A stretch of DNA of 8,543 nucleotides. It comes from Desulfosporosinus sp. UBA4726. Lineage in GTDB: Bacteria; Bacillota; Desulfitobacteriia; Desulfitobacteriales; Desulfitobacteriaceae. This document shows positions 5,820 to 8,543 of this stretch, piece by piece. The stretch lies in contig DHJG01000044.1 in NCBI GenBank assembly GCA_002404215.1, positions 3,844-12,386 on the forward strand. The letters run 5' to 3'. The notes under the pieces were generated by a model, which made no database searches, was not told the origin of the DNA, and saw nothing but the letters and a program-made list of their open reading frames with translations. The translations under genes were made by a program, and so were the position numbers. The first letter of the stretch is position 1. Each line of letters opens with the position of its first letter.

Positions 5820-6704
5820 ATGCAAAAGATTATCCCACACCTATGGTTTGACAAGGAAGCCGATGAGGCATCAAAATTCTATATGTCCTTATTTGAAGGG
5901 TCTAAACTCAAGGACAGGACAACATTAGATGACACACCATCAGGCTCAGCGAATATGATCACAGTTGAGCTCGCAGGACAAGAATTCATGCTGCTGTCAG
6001 CGGGTCCATTATTTAAATTTACACCAGCGGTATCGTTTCTCATCGCTTGTAGTTCTGTTGAAGAGGTTGAAGTGTTATGGGAGAAACTTATCAAAAATGG
6101 CTCAGCTCTCATGCCGTTAGACGCATATCCGTTCAGCGAAAAATATGGCTGGGTGATGGATAAATACGGCCTTTCTTGGCAAGTGATGTACATGGGCGAT
6201 TTTGAGATTAAGCAAAAAATAACCCCAACCCTGATGTTTGTCGGGGATCAGTGTGGAAATGCAGAGGAAGCCATCCAATTCTACACATCATTATTTAAAC
6301 AATCAAGCATTGGTAATATCCTTAGATACGGCGAGGATGCTGCCCCAGACAAAGCTAACACGATTCAACATGTCGACTTCGTACTTGAAAACCAATCATT
6401 TTCGGCAATGGACAGCGCTCATAAGCACAACTTTACCTTTAATGAGGCCATTTCATTGATGGTTATGTGCGATACTCAAGAAGAAATAGACTATTATTGG
6501 GATAAGCTATCTGCAGTTCCTGAAGCAGAACAATGTGGTTGGTTAAAGGACAAATACGGATTTTCATGGCAGATTGTCCCTACGATTATGAATGACATGA
6601 TGCAGAATAAGGACCCTAAAAAATTGGCACAAGTTACTGAAGCATTTCTTAAAATGAAGAAGTTTGATATCGCTGAATTAATAGAGGCATATGAGAAATT
6701 ATGA
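5820..6704 (+). CDS. Tandem-domain PhnB-like VOC superfamily protein
   Basis: A 294-residue cytoplasmic protein made of two related VOC-fold (glyoxalase/bleomycin-resistance) modules of the PhnB/'3-demethylubiquinone-9 3-methyltransferase' family (about residues 4-122 and 133-253). A helical tail follows. Each module starts with I-x-P-x-L-x-F and a short acidic or G-N-A-E-E-A helix leading to F-Y-x-S-L-F. Each ends with G-W-(V/L)-x-D-K-Y-G-(L/F)-S-W-Q (110-121 and 240-251), so the gene is an internal duplication. The 'methyltransferase' name is a historical misannotation: there is no SAM-binding motif. These proteins are VOC enzymes or ligand binders of mostly unknown substrate. The ATG at 5820 is chosen because GAGAGGAG lies 6 nt upstream and the conserved domain starts there; an ATG at 5802 lacks its own site. 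The gene overlaps the next by ATGA. Confidence 0.88.
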   Translation: MQKIIPHLWFDKEADEASKFYMSLFEGSKLKDRTTLDDTPSGSANMITVELAGQEFMLLSAGPLFKFTPAVSFLIACSSVEEVEVLWEKLIKNGSALMPLDAYPFSEKYGWVMDKYGLSWQVMYMGDFEIKQKITPTLMFVGDQCGNAEEAIQFYTSLFKQSSIGNILRYGEDAAPDKANTIQHVDFVLENQSFSAMDSAHKHNFTFNEAISLMVMCDTQEEIDYYWDKLSAVPEAEQCGWLKDKYGFSWQIVPTIMNDMMQNKDPKKLAQVTEAFLKMKKFDIAELIEAYEKL

Positions 6705-7777
6705 TCTCAAAAAATAAGAAAACAACGCTGAGATGGGCGATAGCGGCTCTAGCCTTAACCCTGGTTGTGGGGTGTTCCAGTCTAAACAACTCCCTTAACA
6801 ATGGGCAAAATCAAAAAGACCCTCTAACTAACAATCCGCAGACGGATACCTCAACTTCAAACTCACCTGATTTAAACTCAATTGTCTACAAAAATACCCA
6901 ATACGGTTTTAACTTTACCTTGCCGGAGAGTTGGAAAGGCTATTCGATTGTAAGTAGTCAATGGGAGGGCCTAGCTCTGGGGCAACAGAATGGTCAAACA
7001 GTTGTTGAAACTGGCCCGATAATTTCGATCAGAGACCCTAAGTGGACAACTCAAACCCCACGGCAGGATATTCCGATCATGGTATTTACACTTGCCCAAT
7101 GGAACTCACTTCAAAAGGACGTATTCCATATAGGGGCAGCGCCTATAGGGCCAAGCGAACTGGGTCGCAACAATAGCTATGTTTTGGCACTGCCTGCGCG
7201 TTATAACTTTGCTTTCCCTGAGGGATATAAAGACGTGGAAACAATTTTAGAGAGCAATCCCAAGCCTCTTCAGACGACTCAGATAACCCAACAACATCCT
7301 GATTCCACGGAATCCCTGTTATTTAATATGATGGTATTGGGTGAACAAGGCAAAGTGATTAACAGCGACTATGCAGCGAAAACAACGACAATAGAAGACG
7401 TTGAAAAGGTCTGGGGAAAAGCTGATAAAACGGATTATATAGCAACTGCTAAAGGCCGCTATGCTACCTATACCAGCCATAACATTGTATTTGGCATAAA
7501 CAAAGGAGAGCAACTCTTTGAAGTACGATCTTATGACAGTCGCTTAAAGAGCATAACCCTTAGCAAAGCAAAAGAAGTCTTGGGAACTCCAGCCTACGAT
7601 GCTAAAACTAATGGGCAGGAAATCATCGGTTATACAGCAGGCTCAGAATTCAAAGTCGAAATGATCTTCCCTCAAGCGACAATGGATAACCCTAATCCAG
7701 TGCTGGATCACTATAATGTTCTTTATCCGCAAGGAACTGTGAATAGTATGGCAGATGACCCAGGTCGGCAATGGTAA
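6701..7777 (+). CDS. Secreted lipoprotein with DUF4309-like C-terminal domain
   Basis: A 358-residue predicted lipoprotein. A basic N-terminus and hydrophobic stretch (residues 11-24) end in the lipobox L-V-V-G-C with lipidated Cys25. An Asn/Gln/Ser/Thr-rich linker (26-60) follows, as in exported Gram-positive proteins. The first domain (about 62-175) opens with Y-G-F-N-F-T-L-P-E-S-W-K-G-Y, a motif frequent in small secreted beta-rich domains. The second (about 212-348) resembles DUF4309, the domain of Bacillus YjgB: I-E-D-V-E-K-V-W-G-K, later a similar K-E-V-L-G-T-P, then a G-Y-x-A-G-S-E-F-K-V strand. Its function is unknown. The ATG overlaps the VOC stop codon by 4 nt and has no good ribosome binding site of its own, so translation is probably coupled. 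Domain naming is from memory of the families and is less certain than the lipoprotein call. Confidence 0.85.
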   Translation: MISKNKKTTLRWAIAALALTLVVGCSSLNNSLNNGQNQKDPLTNNPQTDTSTSNSPDLNSIVYKNTQYGFNFTLPESWKGYSIVSSQWEGLALGQQNGQTVVETGPIISIRDPKWTTQTPRQDIPIMVFTLAQWNSLQKDVFHIGAAPIGPSELGRNNSYVLALPARYNFAFPEGYKDVETILESNPKPLQTTQITQQHPDSTESLLFNMMVLGEQGKVINSDYAAKTTTIEDVEKVWGKADKTDYIATAKGRYATYTSHNIVFGINKGEQLFEVRSYDSRLKSITLSKAKEVLGTPAYDAKTNGQEIIGYTAGSEFKVEMIFPQATMDNPNPVLDHYNVLYPQGTVNSMADDPGRQW

Positions 7778-7813
7778 ATCAATGATAAACTAAACAGATT
7801 GCTAAAAACCAAC

Positions 7814-7851
7814 GTCCCCAGATATCCTATCTAGAAAGGATGTCTGGGGAC
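7814..7851 (+). terminator. Strong hairpin after the lipoprotein gene
   Basis: A 15-bp stem with one G-T wobble (7814-7828 with 7837-7851), an 8-nt loop and a GC-rich base. It sits 37 nt after the lipoprotein stop. It lacks the usual U-run, so it may be a stabilising or repeat-type structure instead of a canonical intrinsic terminator. From 7852 to about 8027 I see no gene, only weak short dyads. Confidence 0.55.
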
Positions 7852-8040
7852 ACGTAGAAATGGTATTTGGTCGCTCAAATGGCGCTTGTCGACCAATGAA
7901 TTATAATCTTCGTTAAATTGAGGAGACCTAAGCCTAAAGTGGCAAGGGTCTTCTTTGCGTTAAAGCCTGAGTGGGGAACGACTCAAGTTTCTATCTTATT
8001 GTGAGACTGCACTTTAATTTTCCCAAAAAAGAGCAAGCTC

Positions 8041-8272
8041 TTTGATTTATCGATTGAGAATGATGAGCCAACGTGCTATGATAATACCATTAATTGGATA
8101 AATTTAGTAAAGGAGAGTATTTACTATTCCATTATCGCAACTCGTTAGTGTCTTTGTTTTGCAAGGTAATCAAAGATATGGCAGGACTGAGTTATATACT
8201 GAGGATGATAAAATATCCGTATCAATATTTTCAGACTTAATCATAGATTTGAGTATGATTTTTGCATTTTGA
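8041..8272 (+). pseudogene. Degraded Uma2-family (DUF820) nuclease remnant
   Basis: Joining three frames gives a recognisable C-terminal part of an Uma2-family protein (PD-(D/E)XK-type fold, no established cellular function). At 8041 the frame reads F-D-L-S-I-E...Y-D-N-T-I, matching the family's P-D-L-x-I-E-x-x-S-P-S-x-x-Y-D segment. After a one-base slip near 8091 it reads L-D-K-F-S-K-G-E-Y, matching K-x-D-K-Y-x-x-A-G-V-x-E-Y-W. After another lesion near 8123 it reads Q-L-V-S-V-F-V-L...R-Y-G-R-T-E-L-Y-T-E-D-D-K-I-S-V-S-I-F-S-D-L-I-I-D-L. That last stretch is the family's typical ending, and its stop is at 8270. The N-terminal half is missing or too decayed to see. At least two frameshifts and internal deletions make it non-functional. 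Confidence 0.65.
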
Positions 8273-8309
8273 TGGCTTGAATTTCAGATTGATTGCAAGG
8301 AGGAACGTC

Positions 8310-8543
8310 ATGAATTGGAAATATGAAAATGGACGTATTTATAGTATGAATGAAAACGGTGAATTGATGTGTGAGACTACGTTTATTCGTAAAGCAAATG
8401 GAGAAGTGAATATAGATTATACCTATGTTAATCCTATTTTAAGAGGTAAGGGTGTAGCAGCAAAGATGATGGAAGTAGTAGCAGAGTATTTTAGGAAAGA
8501 AGGAATTAAAGCTACAGCCACGTGTTCATATGCTAATATTTGG
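8310..8543 (+). CDS. Small GNAT-type N-acetyltransferase (YjdJ-like), partial
   Basis: The first 78 residues of a compact acyltransferase, cut by the window end; the family is usually about 90-100 aa, so little is missing. The acetyl-CoA pyrophosphate-binding loop is V-N-P-I-L-R-G-K-G-V-A-A-K-M (40-53, the R-G-x-G-x-A type of motif A), preceded by a beta strand and followed by helix M-M-E-V-V-A-E-Y. A C-S-Y-A segment (72-75) follows, as in YjdJ/NATD1-type small GNATs. The substrate is unknown. The ATG at 8310 has an excellent AAGGAGG 6 nt upstream. It lies 37 nt after the Uma2 remnant, and no clear promoter is seen directly before it. Confidence 0.88.
   Translation, partial: MNWKYENGRIYSMNENGELMCETTFIRKANGEVNIDYTYVNPILRGKGVAAKMMEVVAEYFRKEGIKATATCSYANIW

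Noticed and set aside
5820..6704. Annotation of the VOC gene as a ubiquinone methyltransferase
   Set aside because: No SAM-binding motif is present; both halves have the VOC fold pattern, and the methyltransferase name is a family-name artefact.
8028..8043. AAAGAGC-AA-GCTCTTT palindrome that on the minus strand is followed by a T-run, like a terminator
   Set aside because: No minus-strand gene lies upstream of it in the window, and the effective stem is only about 6 bp; it may be incidental.
1..8543. CRISPR arrays, insertion sequences with terminal repeats, phage genes or a multi-gene defence system
   Set aside because: No regularly spaced repeats, transposase or integrase frames, or defence-type gene clusters are visible; the only mobile-like trace is the decayed Uma2 remnant.

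Overview
The window looks like a chromosomal segment of a low-to-moderate GC Gram-positive bacterium (Firmicutes). Gene content and protein style suggest a clostridial lineage near Desulfitobacterium/Desulfosporosinus. This is inferred from strong purine-rich ribosome binding sites, TTG starts behind good Shine-Dalgarno sequences, sigma-A-like TATAAT boxes, a YtrA-type GntR/ABC operon, a DUF4309-type lipoprotein, and an FMN-riboswitch-controlled EamA transporter of the kind called ImpX. No marker gene fixes the genus.

Layout, left to right. (1) 104-490 (+): a MutT-type Nudix hydrolase, ending at a bidirectional terminator (518-558) shared with the convergent gene. (2) 597-1559 (-): an EamA/DMT transporter. 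Its roughly 290-nt leader holds a complete FMN (RFN) riboswitch aptamer (1701-1841), an attenuator hairpin (1625-1654) and a TATAAT promoter, so it is very probably a riboflavin importer. (3) 1961-3304 (-): a full-length MgtE Mg2+ channel/transporter with a TTG start and its own promoter. (4) 3535-5395 (-): a three-gene operon of YtrA-like GntR repressor, ABC ATPase and six-helix ABC permease. The genes overlap by 4 and 7 nt. A perfect 11-bp inverted repeat lies on the -10 box and a strong hairpin terminator closes the operon. (5) 5445-5801: an intergenic stretch with an unrecognised coding-like fragment and a large imperfect hairpin. (6) 5820-7777 (+): a two-gene unit in which a tandem-domain PhnB-like VOC protein overlaps a secreted lipoprotein (DUF4309-like C-terminus) by 4 nt. 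(7) 7778-8309: a strong hairpin, then unassigned DNA, then a decayed Uma2-family (DUF820) nuclease pseudogene visible only by joining frames. (8) 8310-8543 (+): a YjdJ-like small GNAT acetyltransferase cut by the window end.

Functionally this is mostly housekeeping and accessory material: nucleotide sanitation, vitamin B2 uptake, Mg2+ homeostasis and an autoregulated envelope-type ABC exporter. I do not see a convincing novel multi-gene system. The most informative signals are the riboswitch that assigns a substrate to an otherwise generic EamA transporter, the operator/promoter overlap of the GntR operon, the unusual VOC-lipoprotein coupling, and the Uma2 remnant.
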